A stretch of DNA of 7,664 nucleotides from an uncultured Acidobacteriota bacterium (GCA_903832475.1 CAILBQ010000266.1:1-7664), one strand, 5' to 3'; positions 1 to 5,234 are shown, counted from the first letter of the stretch. Notes: generated by a model not told the origin, from the sequence alone. Numbers and translations are program-made.

Positions 1-22
1 CGGCGAAGGTTTTGGCATAGAT

Positions 23-50
23 GCAAATTGTTCCACGTGGAACAATTTGC
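23..50. other. parS: Probable parS centromere site (ParB-binding palindrome)
   Basis: This is a perfect 28-bp palindrome. The inner 16 bp at 29-44, TGTTCCACGTGGAACA, is the widely conserved parS form: it keeps the CACGTG centre and the TGTT/AACA ends, and differs from the common TGTTTCACGTGAAACA only by a symmetric pair of bases. ParB (Spo0J) binds such sites, loads as a CTP-dependent clamp, spreads, and recruits SMC and ParA for chromosome segregation. Such sites usually cluster near the replication origin. Symmetry continues six bases beyond the core on each side (GCAAAT/ATTTGC), more than the motif needs. No par gene is visible, because the window starts only 22 bases to the left. Other proteins that bind a CACGTG centre are possible. 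Confidence 0.8.
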
Positions 51-240
51 TTGCTGCGGCAAGTTTTGCGTGCCCATTGAGATAATTACGTAAGTATTTG
101 ATATGCAATTAGTTAGTTGGGTTTCCTCGGGCCGCGTGATGGATAGAAGTGCCATCTACTTTTGTATACGGCGTCTGAGAATTCGTGATCACTTTGGCGT
201 CTTACAGCAGAGGTTTGAGCAATTCAGGGATGAGGACAGG

Positions 241-687
241 TTGGGTAAGATTTCGATCAAAGGGGTGGTGGTGGGCGGTCTGGTCGACGTCGGTTCTTCG
301 CTCATCTTTGGCTTGATTCTGGGCCTCGTCCTGGCCTTCAAAATTCATGCTCAGCACTTGCGTGCGGACCAGATTCACAAGGCGACGGTGACCGTACAGA
401 GCGCGAATCACTGGCTCTATTGGTCGATAGGGTTGCTTTGTTCCGTTTTGGGCGGGTATGTCGCGGCGCGGATCGCGCGACATGACGCCATGTTGAACGG
501 GGCGTTCTCGGCCTGGTTGTGTCTTCTGCTGGAGTTGATCGTGTTTGCTTGGGACCATCTGCATTCGGCGCGGAGTTTCGCGATGGGTACCGTCTGGACA
601 CAGCCTCTCCTCATGGGGGGCGCGATTCTTTGCGGGTTCGTGGGCGGATGGCTGGCTCGGGCGCGCACTCAAAGACGGCTGGCTTAG
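241..687 (+). CDS. Small four-helix integral membrane protein, function unknown
   Basis: I do not recognise a family. The frame is open from an ATG at 103, but I prefer the TTG at 241. It has GAGG five bases upstream, while the ATGs at 103 and 139 have no Shine-Dalgarno sequence, and third-position GC is visibly lower before 241. Starting at 241 gives 148 residues; starting at 103 gives 194. Four hydrophobic helices are visible, at residues 55-80, 103-124, 131-150 and 166-186 of the long form. Helices 2 and 4 both end in a similar Gly-Gly plus Arg/Ala segment (GGYVAARIAR and GGWLARAR), so the protein may be a duplicated two-helix hairpin. The basic residues after helices 2 and 4 suggest those ends face the cytoplasm. 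The gene is convergent with the exported-protein gene, and nothing in the context points to a function. Confidence 0.6.
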   Translation: MGKISIKGVVVGGLVDVGSSLIFGLILGLVLAFKIHAQHLRADQIHKATVTVQSANHWLYWSIGLLCSVLGGYVAARIARHDAMLNGAFSAWLCLLLELIVFAWDHLHSARSFAMGTVWTQPLLMGGAILCGFVGGWLARARTQRRLA

Positions 688-692
688 AGGGG

Positions 693-709
693 TTCGTGCT
701 GCGCACGAA
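693..709. terminator. Perfect 7-bp hairpin after the membrane-protein gene
   Basis: TTCGTGC and GCACGAA form a perfect 7-bp stem around a TGC loop, starting 5 bases after the stop codon at 685-687. Two further G-T pairs could extend it. Only ATTT follows, so it would be a weak intrinsic terminator for the plus-strand gene. It could equally act on minus-strand transcripts leaving the convergent gene. Confidence 0.4.
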
Positions 710-720
710 TTTGGACCCAC

Positions 721-745
721 ATCTGACCGATGAAGCTGGTCAGAT
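721..745. repeat. Inverted repeat (8-bp arms) between convergent genes
   Basis: ATCTGACC at 721-728 is the exact reverse complement of GGTCAGAT at 738-745, with a 9-base loop. It lies between the two convergent genes with no U-tract on either side. It is a possible 3'-end stabilising hairpin or part of an interspersed repeat. Confidence 0.5.
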
Positions 746-814
746 ATGGGGCACCCGGCACCCGGCTTATGGGGCACCCGGCGGCTGGGGTACCCGGCGG
801 GATGGATGGGGCAC
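745..814. repeat. Cluster of ATGGGGCACCCGGC-type short repeats
   Basis: Four related units occur in a row. TATGGGGCACCCGGC is at 745-759 and again, identical, at 768-782. A variant, CTGGGGTACCCGGC, is at 785-798, and a truncated ATGGGGCAC is at 806-814. Spacing is uneven (about 23, then 17, then 21 bases). Each GGGG(C/T)ACCC core is itself close to palindromic. The cluster ends 9 bases before the stop codon of the minus-strand gene and so lies in its 3' untranslated region. I recall similar GGGGCACCCGG repeats in Acidobacteriaceae intergenic DNA, but I cannot check this here. Confidence 0.6.
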
Positions 815-823
815 AATCTGGCG

Positions 824-2284
824 TTACTGGCCGGGTTTGCGGTAGTCGACGCCGGGGATCAGTTCCTGCATGCCGGCTTCCTTGAAGTGGTCGGGGTCGG
901 CCTGGATGAGGAAGGCGGCGGTGGGGTAGTCGGTGCGGCCCCAAGAGCGGCCGTCGCTGGGGTCGTGGAGAACGGTGTAATCCAGGGTGTAGTTCTCAAA
1001 GGCCTTGTTGGCTTGCGCCTTGGCATCCTGGTCGGACCAATACTGCGCGTTATGGGCGTCATTGGCCTGGCTGCGCGCGTCGGCGAGCTTGCGATTGGCT
1101 TCGGCCGCCTGGTTGATCTGGTGAATGACGGCTGCTGTCTCCTGCTGAATGACCGCGGAGTTTTGCCGGTAGGTCATGATCATGGCTTGTAGGGTCGGCC
1201 ACTCGACGTCAGCCAGACTTTTGGGAACGTTGGCCTGGCCGACCGTCAGGAGCCATGTTCCGGGGCCCATACGCTGGGCGCCGAGGCGCAGGCTGGTCAT
1301 CATAGGGCCCTTGCCGTCGCCGAAGTCGGTTTCGGCGAGGAAGGCGCCCTGCATCTGGTTGTTGGGGTCGAACTTGCTGCTGATCAGGCGAACCTGGATG
1401 GGCGGCAGGTGGTTGCGCTGGCGATTCTGGGTGGAGACACACTGCCAGTCCTGTAGCAAGTTCTGGGTCATGCTGCAGGCGGTGAAGGGCGTGGATCCGC
1501 GGCGCATGTAGCTGATCATGCTGGCGCCCTGCTGGGTCTGCGGGTCGTAGTTGTTGCCGAAGAGCACGCCCATGTGGAGCGATTCGCCATGTGGCCCTTC
1601 GGCATGGAGGGTGCCTCCGCCGCCGCTGGTGACCCGCCAGCCTTCGGGAAGGCCGATGCTGCCGCTGTTGTCAGGATTGACTCCCAGATGGAGCGGCTGG
1701 GAGAGCGATTTGTCGGGCGGGATGTTGACGCCGAAGACGCCTCCTGGCCCGTTGCCGGCGTTGTTTCCGGCGGCCATGCCGGAGCGCGCGGGAGTGACGG
1801 TCAAGTCCTGACGCCAGGCCTCGTCGAGGGACTTCATTAAAACCGGCTCGGTCTTGCCGAATCGGGAGGCATCGTCGTAGAGAACGGCCGCGGCGGCTGT
1901 CTTTGAGCCTTTGGGGACGGAAACGATGATCATTCCCTGAATGGGTTTGTTGCCCTGGGTCTTGGCGGTGAGGCGGAAGACGGTGGCGACGGAGTTGCTG
2001 CCCTTGCGCTGGAAGAACTTGTCGACAGTGGGCAGATCGCCAAAGTGGCCGTGGACCAGCTTCAGCATCTGCGACATGGCTTGCTGGTTGGTGGTGACGT
2101 TGGGGAGGGGTCCGTAGACCACCTGTCCGCCGCCCGGATTGTTAATCGTCTTGAGGCTGTCACTGTCGGCCTTGACGAAGATGGGAAAGAAGAGGGTCGT
2201 GGCGAAGAGGACGATCTGACTACGCAGCCGGTGAATGCGCGCCGAGTGGCGTTGGTTGGTGTTTGGTGCAAGATTGGCAGCCAT
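824..2284 (-). CDS. Large exported protein of unknown function
   Basis: The protein has 486 residues. The N-terminus is basic (RHSARIHRLRSQ), followed by a hydrophobic core and a plausible signal peptidase I site after V-K-A (about residue 39), so it is probably secreted to the periplasm or beyond. There is no lipobox. The mature part has an N-terminal region (about 45-165) and a Gly/Asn-rich linker (about 167-208). A 'LPEGW...GP.GE..H.G' segment follows (about 211-262), then a region with the only two cysteines (C270 and C282, possibly a disulfide). A long Ala/Gln-rich, probably coiled-coil helix spans about 375-432. The C-terminal tail contains 'FLIQADPDHF...ELIPGVDY'. I know of similar helix-plus-tail proteins in acidobacteria, but cannot name a domain or activity. 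The start is supported by GAAGGGAA seven bases before ATG. No promoter is evident in the repeat-filled DNA upstream. Confidence 0.8.
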   Translation of the reverse strand: MAANLAPNTNQRHSARIHRLRSQIVLFATTLFFPIFVKADSDSLKTINNPGGGQVVYGPLPNVTTNQQAMSQMLKLVHGHFGDLPTVDKFFQRKGSNSVATVFRLTAKTQGNKPIQGMIIVSVPKGSKTAAAAVLYDDASRFGKTEPVLMKSLDEAWRQDLTVTPARSGMAAGNNAGNGPGGVFGVNIPPDKSLSQPLHLGVNPDNSGSIGLPEGWRVTSGGGGTLHAEGPHGESLHMGVLFGNNYDPQTQQGASMISYMRRGSTPFTACSMTQNLLQDWQCVSTQNRQRNHLPPIQVRLISSKFDPNNQMQGAFLAETDFGDGKGPMMTSLRLGAQRMGPGTWLLTVGQANVPKSLADVEWPTLQAMIMTYRQNSAVIQQETAAVIHQINQAAEANRKLADARSQANDAHNAQYWSDQDAKAQANKAFENYTLDYTVLHDPSDGRSWGRTDYPTAAFLIQADPDHFKEAGMQELIPGVDYRKPGQ

Positions 2285-2422
2285 GAGTGTTCCCTTCGTT
2301 GAAGACCGGATGTACCCGTTCGCTCAAGACTGCGCAGTGGGTTGGGAAAGTGGCTCATGCCTGGTTAGGGTTGTTAAGGGGAGGCAGTTGCGTGTCAGTG
2401 CCTGCGACGGAACACCAGGTTT

Positions 2423-2452
2423 TTCACTGGCTTCGCTCGTTCAGGATGACGA
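2423..2452. repeat. Interspersed repeat, divergent copy A
   Basis: This stretch ends in GCTCGTTCAGGATGACGA and matches copy B at 2530-2560 (GCTCGCTCAGGATGACGA) with few differences, in the same orientation. It lies in the non-coding gap 2285-2588 between two minus-strand genes. The rest of that gap (2285-2422) shows no further gene or clear promoter. Confidence 0.6.
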
Positions 2453-2470
2453 TGGTTTTTGGGGGCAAAA

Positions 2471-2506
2471 GCAGATTCCCTTGAGGGAATGACAGAAAGA
2501 AAAGCA
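2471..2506. repeat. Interspersed hairpin repeat, copy 1
   Basis: A 36-base element contains the stem ATTCCC/GGGAAT with a TTGA loop, followed by GACAGAAAGAAAAGCA. A 37-base copy, identical except in the loop/stem region, occurs about 2.6 kb away at 5047-5083 in the same orientation. This copy sits between the two GGATGACGA repeats A and B, which suggests a composite element. It has no coding potential of its own. I associate this motif with Acidobacteriaceae intergenic DNA, from memory only. Confidence 0.75.
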
Positions 2507-2529
2507 AGGGCAAGAACAACCGCGGGTCC

Positions 2530-2560
2530 TTCGACTCGCTGCGCTCGCTCAGGATGACGA
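2530..2560. repeat. Interspersed repeat, copy B
   Basis: This 31-base unit begins TTCGACTCGCTGCGCTCG and ends CTCAGGATGACGA. It is a palindrome-rich repeat of a type scattered through many GC-rich bacterial genomes. It is the better preserved partner of copy A at 2423-2452, and ends 28 bases from the stop codon of the WYL regulator gene. Confidence 0.65.
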
Positions 2561-2588
2561 ATCTGTTGGGTAGGCGCAGGGTGGTGGG

Positions 2589-3314
2589 TCAGAGGGTGAG
2601 GGTGTCGCCGGGGGCGGCTTGTTCGCTGAAGGATTTTTTGAAGCGGGCCAGGAAGTCTTCGTAGCGCTGGCCGCGTTCGGGGGTGAAGGTGGCTTCGAGG
2701 ACGGCGAGGTGCTGGATGCGGTCGGCGCGGAAGCTGCGGAAGTCGTCGCGGAGTTCGCACCAGGCGACCAAGGTCCAGACCTGGCCCCAGAAGAGCAGCG
2801 CCATGGGGCGGAGGGTGCGCTGGGTGACGGCTTCGGAGGCGTCGCGGTAGTCGATCTGGACGAGGCGGCACTTTTCGATGGCGCCGCGGAGGAGTTCGAG
2901 GGTGGTGCGGGTCGAGTCGGACTTGCGCATGGCGAAGGCCGGGGCGTACATGGGGACGGCGTCGATGCGGTTGCGCAGTTCCGGCGTGAGGACGGCTTCA
3001 ATCTTGCGCAGGGCGTCTTTGGCGGCGGAGGCCAGCTCGGTATCTCCCCAGGCGACGACCATGCGGCTGCCGAGGACCAAGGCGGTGATTTCGCGGCTGT
3101 CAAACATAAGAGGAGGCAGGTCGTAGTCGCGGCGGAGGGTGTAGCCGACGCCGGCTTCGCCCTCGATGGGGACACCGGAGAGCTGCAGGTCCTGGACGTC
3201 GCGGTAGATGGTGCGGTGGGAGACCGAAAGCTTTTCGGCCAGACTGCGCGCGGTCTGAAGACGACCCGCGCGCAGGAACTGGACGATTCGGAAGAGACGG
3301 TCGGCTCGGCGCAT
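2589..3314 (-). CDS. WYL-domain helix-turn-helix transcriptional regulator (YafY type)
   Basis: A 241-residue cytoplasmic DNA-binding regulator. Residues 3-62 form the winged helix-turn-helix typical of this family: RLFRIVQFLRAGR, then AEKLSVSHRTIYRDVQDLQLSGVPI as the recognition part, then the GVGYTL wing. The C-terminal half (about 138-208) is a WYL ligand-sensing domain. Its signature reads W-T-L (180-182) instead of W-Y-L, and the conserved basic strand appears as FRADRI (195-200). WYL domains are known or proposed to sense small ligands or nucleic acids; this one's ligand is unknown. The frame is open further upstream, but domain homology starts at MRRADRL. There is no Shine-Dalgarno sequence there; a -10-like TACATT lies six bases before ATG, so the message may be leaderless. 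The gene lies 67 bp downstream of the codirectional VOC gene and may regulate it. Confidence 0.9.
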   Translation of the reverse strand: MRRADRLFRIVQFLRAGRLQTARSLAEKLSVSHRTIYRDVQDLQLSGVPIEGEAGVGYTLRRDYDLPPLMFDSREITALVLGSRMVVAWGDTELASAAKDALRKIEAVLTPELRNRIDAVPMYAPAFAMRKSDSTRTTLELLRGAIEKCRLVQIDYRDASEAVTQRTLRPMALLFWGQVWTLVAWCELRDDFRSFRADRIQHLAVLEATFTPERGQRYEDFLARFKKSFSEQAAPGDTLTL

Positions 3315-3320
3315 AGGAGG

Positions 3321-3326
3321 AATGTA
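3321..3326 (-). promoter_or_regulatory. Candidate -10 box for a leaderless WYL-regulator transcript
   Basis: Read on the minus strand, TACATT is followed by exactly six bases and then the ATG. Transcription would therefore start at or next to the start codon. The -35 match about 17-18 bases upstream (CTGTCG) is poor. The absence of any purine-rich ribosome-binding sequence supports the idea; the motif alone is weak. Confidence 0.35.
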
Positions 3327-3381
3327 CAGGGTTGACGGGGGGAGCGACAGGTTTCCGGGCGGATTTCCGGGCTTGGCTTTT

Positions 3382-3795
3382 TCAGTAAGTAGCGTGGAGA
3401 CCGATGCGGTTGCCTTCGGAGTCGCGGATCTGGGCGGTCCAGCCCATGTTGCCGGGGAGCTGGGCGACTTCTTCGAGGAGTTTTCCGCCGGCGGCGACGG
3501 TTCGCTTAATGATGGCATCGAGCTGGCCGTCGGCGTTGACGTAGACCACGGTGCCATCACAGGAAGGCTTCAAGTCGTTCGTCATCAGGCAGCCGGTGAC
3601 GCCGGGTTTGTCGGCGGGGAAGATGGTCATGGTGGGAAAGCGCTGGTCGGAGAGCAAGCTGGTGGCGAAAATGGTTTCGTAGAACCGGGTGGCGCGAGCC
3701 ATGTCGACTACGGGAATTTCGAACCAGACTCCAAAGGAGAGGCGGCGCTGGGTTGCAGACGGGCTTTCGTTTTCGGCAAGGGCGGTGGCAGTCAT
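3382..3795 (-). CDS. VOC-superfamily (glyoxalase/bleomycin-resistance fold) protein
   Basis: A 137-residue cytoplasmic protein of the vicinal-oxygen-chelate fold. The first beta-alpha-beta unit is FGVWFEIPVVDMARATRFYETIF (21-43). The second half contains GTVVYVNADGQLDAIIKRTVAAGGKLL (81-107) and ends with the usual 'RDSEGNRIGLHA' (124-135). Members of this superfamily use a metal or an open pocket for isomerase, dioxygenase or resistance roles, or simply for ligand binding. I see no clear set of glyoxalase I metal ligands, so the reaction cannot be stated. The start at 3795 is chosen for GGGAG seven bases upstream and for its position just before the domain; the frame stays open to 3942 without domain content. 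The gene lies upstream of the WYL regulator on the same strand and is divergent from the glycosyltransferase. Confidence 0.88.
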   Translation of the reverse strand: MTATALAENESPSATQRRLSFGVWFEIPVVDMARATRFYETIFATSLLSDQRFPTMTIFPADKPGVTGCLMTNDLKPSCDGTVVYVNADGQLDAIIKRTVAAGGKLLEEVAQLPGNMGWTAQIRDSEGNRIGLHATY

Positions 3796-3807
3796 TGTGT
3801 TCTCCCG

Positions 3808-3823
3808 GCGTGAGGTGTCACGC
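3808..3823. promoter_or_regulatory. Small dyad upstream of the VOC gene
   Basis: GCGTGA at 3808-3813 and TCACGC at 3818-3823 are exact reverse complements with a four-base spacer. The dyad lies 13 bases before the VOC start codon, so a bound protein or an mRNA hairpin there could affect VOC expression. The arms are short and could be chance. Confidence 0.35.
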
Positions 3824-3844
3824 GTAAGAACATCCTGCGCCACT

Positions 3845-3870
3845 CCTGCTGACAGCATTGTGTCAGCAGG
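3845..3870. promoter_or_regulatory. Strong inverted repeat in the divergent region (operator candidate)
   Basis: CCTGCTGACA at 3845-3854 and TGTCAGCAGG at 3861-3870 are perfect 10-bp arms around GCATTG, giving a 26-bp dyad. It is centred about 62 bp upstream of the VOC start and about 98 bp upstream of the glycosyltransferase start. Half-sites are about 16 bp centre to centre, which fits a dimeric regulator, and the adjacent WYL protein is a natural candidate (inference). TTTT follows on the plus strand, so a terminator-like hairpin is an alternative, though no plus-strand gene ends here. Confidence 0.5.
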
Positions 3871-3903
3871 TTTTGAGCAGATTGAGGCAGATTCCTGTTG
3901 CCG

Positions 3904-3932
3904 GTTCAACTTCCCTTGAACACATTTTGAAC
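3904..3932. promoter_or_regulatory. Cluster of three TTGAAC/GTTCAA hexamers upstream of the glycosyltransferase
   Basis: GTTCAA is at 3904-3909, and TTGAAC is at 3916-3921 and 3927-3932. The first two form an inverted pair with a six-base spacer. The last two are direct repeats 11 bases apart, one helical turn. They sit in the expected -35 zone of the glycosyltransferase promoter but at wrong spacings (22 and 11 bases) to be a standard -35, so a regulator-binding array is possible. Confidence 0.4.
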
Positions 3933-3943
3933 GCTCGCGCATC

Positions 3944-3949
3944 TATACT
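3944..3949 (+). promoter_or_regulatory. -10 box (TATACT) for a probable leaderless glycosyltransferase mRNA
   Basis: TATACT is a near-consensus -10 hexamer placed exactly six bases before the ATG at 3956, so transcription would begin at the start codon. No ribosome-binding sequence precedes that ATG. Homology places the protein's start at this ATG, which makes a longer leader unlikely. Confidence 0.6.
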
Positions 3950-3955
3950 GTACAT

Positions 3956-4948
3956 ATGCCGAAGTATTCAATCGTCGTTCCTTTCCACAACGAGGAAGAG
4001 AACGTCACCCAACTCTACGCCCGCCTCAAGCAAGTGATGGAGCAGGTTGGCGACAGTTTTGAGCTGATCCTGGTGGATGACGGCTCGAATGACAGGACTT
4101 ACAAGCTGCTGGAAGAGATTGCGGCGGTGGACAGCCGGGTGCTGGTGGTGAAGCTGCGCCGCAATTTCGGGCAGACTTCGGCGCTGGCGGCCGGGTTCGA
4201 CAATGCCAATGGCGAGTTCATCATTGCCATGGATGGCGACTTGCAGCATGACCCGAACGAGATTCCCGCGTTTATCGAGAAGCTCGAAGAGGGCTACGAC
4301 GTGGTGTCGGGGTGGCGCAAGGAGCGGATCGACAATTTTGTGATGCGGCGGTTTCCGTCGCGGTGCGCGAACTGGCTGATGGCCAAGCTGTCGGAAGTGG
4401 ATATCCACGACTTTGGGACGACTTTCAAGGCGTACCGGCGGGAGATCATTCACAACATTCCGCTGTACGGCGAAATGCACCGGTTCATCCCGGCGCTGGC
4501 GGCTTGGTATGGGGCGTCGATCTGCGAGATTCCCATCAAGAACGTCATGCGCGAGCGAGGCAAGAGCCACTACGGAATTGGGCGGACGTTTCGCGTGTTC
4601 TTCGATCTGCTGACGATCAGGTTTCTGCTGAAGCACATGAGCCGGCCGCTGCATTTCTTTGGCGGGATCGGGTCGCTGGGCATTGTGGCGGGTTGCTTCT
4701 TATCGCTGTACCTGGGCATTGCCAAGCTGGTTCATCCGCATCAGAACATGATGGATGAGCACGGGCCGTTGTTTGTGGTGGCGGCGGTGCTGATCGTGGC
4801 CGGGATCCAGATGCTGGCGATCGGGTTGCTGGGCGAGCTGCAGGTGCGGCATTACCATACCTCCAGTCATCGCGCTCCGTATGCGATTGACCGGCTGGTG
4901 CGGTTGAGGGCGCCGGAAGAGCCGAGTCTGCTCTCGGGCAGCATGTAG
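3956..4948 (+). CDS. Family 2 glycosyltransferase, polyprenyl-phosphate (dolichol-P-mannose synthase/GtrB-like)
   Basis: A 330-residue inner-membrane enzyme expected to transfer a sugar from a nucleotide-sugar to a polyprenyl (undecaprenyl) phosphate on the cytoplasmic face. This supplies lipid-linked sugar for cell-envelope glycosylation. The GT-A domain starts at once with YSIVVPFHNEEENV (4-17). It continues with LVDDGSNDRT (39-48), which binds the nucleotide, the DGDLQHDP metal-binding DxD region (93-100), and FGTTFKAYRREI (153-164), the acceptor-site signature. Two C-terminal membrane helices (about 234-256 and 271-295) and a short cytoplasmic tail match the GtrB/ArnC/YfdH architecture. 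The sugar and the final target cannot be read from sequence. It stands alone: divergent from the VOC gene and closed by a strong terminator, with no flippase or second transferase nearby. Confidence 0.93.
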   Translation: MPKYSIVVPFHNEEENVTQLYARLKQVMEQVGDSFELILVDDGSNDRTYKLLEEIAAVDSRVLVVKLRRNFGQTSALAAGFDNANGEFIIAMDGDLQHDPNEIPAFIEKLEEGYDVVSGWRKERIDNFVMRRFPSRCANWLMAKLSEVDIHDFGTTFKAYRREIIHNIPLYGEMHRFIPALAAWYGASICEIPIKNVMRERGKSHYGIGRTFRVFFDLLTIRFLLKHMSRPLHFFGGIGSLGIVAGCFLSLYLGIAKLVHPHQNMMDEHGPLFVVAAVLIVAGIQMLAIGLLGELQVRHYHTSSHRAPYAIDRLVRLRAPEEPSLLSGSM

Positions 4949-4970
4949 GCGTTTAGAAGATTGGACAACG

Positions 4971-5006
4971 ACCCCGTTCCGATGCCGGAGCGGGGTTTTT
5001 ATTTTT
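4971..5006 (+). terminator. Strong intrinsic terminator of the glycosyltransferase gene
   Basis: ACCCCGTTCCG (4971-4981) pairs over 11 bp, with one T-G wobble, to CGGAGCGGGGT (4986-4996) around an ATGC loop. The run TTTTTATTTTT at 4996-5006 follows directly. It begins 22 bases after the stop codon and should separate this transcript from the fucosidase gene. Confidence 0.92.
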
Positions 5007-5046
5007 GGTTGTTTGTTGGATGTAGCGAATGGACTGTCGGACAACA

Positions 5047-5083
5047 GCAGATTCCCCTGAGGGGAATGACAGAAAGAAAAGCA
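5047..5083. repeat. Interspersed hairpin repeat, copy 2
   Basis: Copy 2 of the element at 2471-2506, in the same orientation. The stem is one pair longer here: ATTCCCC/GGGGAAT around TGA, against ATTCCC/GGGAAT around TTGA. The 16-base tail GACAGAAAGAAAAGCA is identical in both. The element lies between the terminator and the fucosidase gene, in a 286-bp non-coding stretch (4949-5234). Confidence 0.75.
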
Positions 5084-5124
5084 CGAGCAGATTCAAACCC
5101 GGGGGTCGATGGCGGGGCCGGATC

Positions 5125-5146
5125 CCGGTCTCAAAGGCGAGACCGG
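5125..5146. repeat. Inverted repeat (8-bp arms) upstream of the fucosidase gene
   Basis: CCGGTCTC (5125-5132) and GAGACCGG (5139-5146) are exact reverse complements around AAAGGC. The dyad lies upstream of the candidate fucosidase promoter and has no U-tract. It may be an operator or part of the neighbouring repeat material. Confidence 0.45.
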
Positions 5147-5170
5147 AGGCACCCTAGTTGAGGATTGGGT

Positions 5171-5197
5171 TTGGCGGTGGGTGTGGTCTTGTACACT
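5171..5197 (+). promoter_or_regulatory. Candidate promoter of the fucosidase gene
   Basis: A -10-like TACACT at 5192-5197 is preceded by TTGGCG at 5171-5176, a 4/6 match to the -35 consensus with a short 15-bp spacer. It would start transcription near 5204, upstream of the TTG start at 5235 but downstream of the ATG at 5109. The match is only moderate. Confidence 0.3.
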
Positions 5198-5234
5198 GGC
5201 TGCGACTTTGAAATGGTTTCACAAGGGGATTGCC

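Noticed and set aside
1..22. Possible minus-strand gene starting with ATG at 18-16
   Set aside because: Only six codons are visible and no ribosome-binding site precedes them, so it cannot be called.
745..814. Short repeats considered as a CRISPR array
   Set aside because: Units are only about 15 bases, spacing is irregular and the intervening DNA is too short for spacers.
202..816. Long minus-strand open frame opposite the membrane-protein gene
   Set aside because: Its translation is low-complexity Arg/Ser/Pro-rich, has no domain, overlaps the convergent repeats, and lacks a ribosome-binding site. It is the shadow of the plus-strand gene.
2471..2506. Repeat considered as an insertion-sequence end
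   Set aside because: There is no transposase, no paired inverted terminal repeat and no target duplication visible in the window.
2619..3335. 238-codon plus-strand open frame opposite the WYL regulator
   Set aside because: The Gly/Ala/Glu/Asp-rich translation is typical of antisense frames in GC-rich DNA, while the minus strand encodes clear HTH and WYL motifs.
3322..3813. Plus-strand open frame preceded by AGGAGG
   Set aside because: The apparent ribosome-binding site is the complement of the leader of the WYL gene, and the frame runs antisense to the well-supported VOC gene with no protein motifs.
3845..3870. Dyad followed by TTTT read as an intrinsic terminator
   Set aside because: The U-run is only four bases and no plus-strand gene ends upstream, so an operator role fits better, although it is not excluded.
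3968..4654. 228-codon minus-strand frame opposite the glycosyltransferase
   Set aside because: His/Arg/Pro-rich translation without motifs; the plus strand carries every glycosyltransferase signature.
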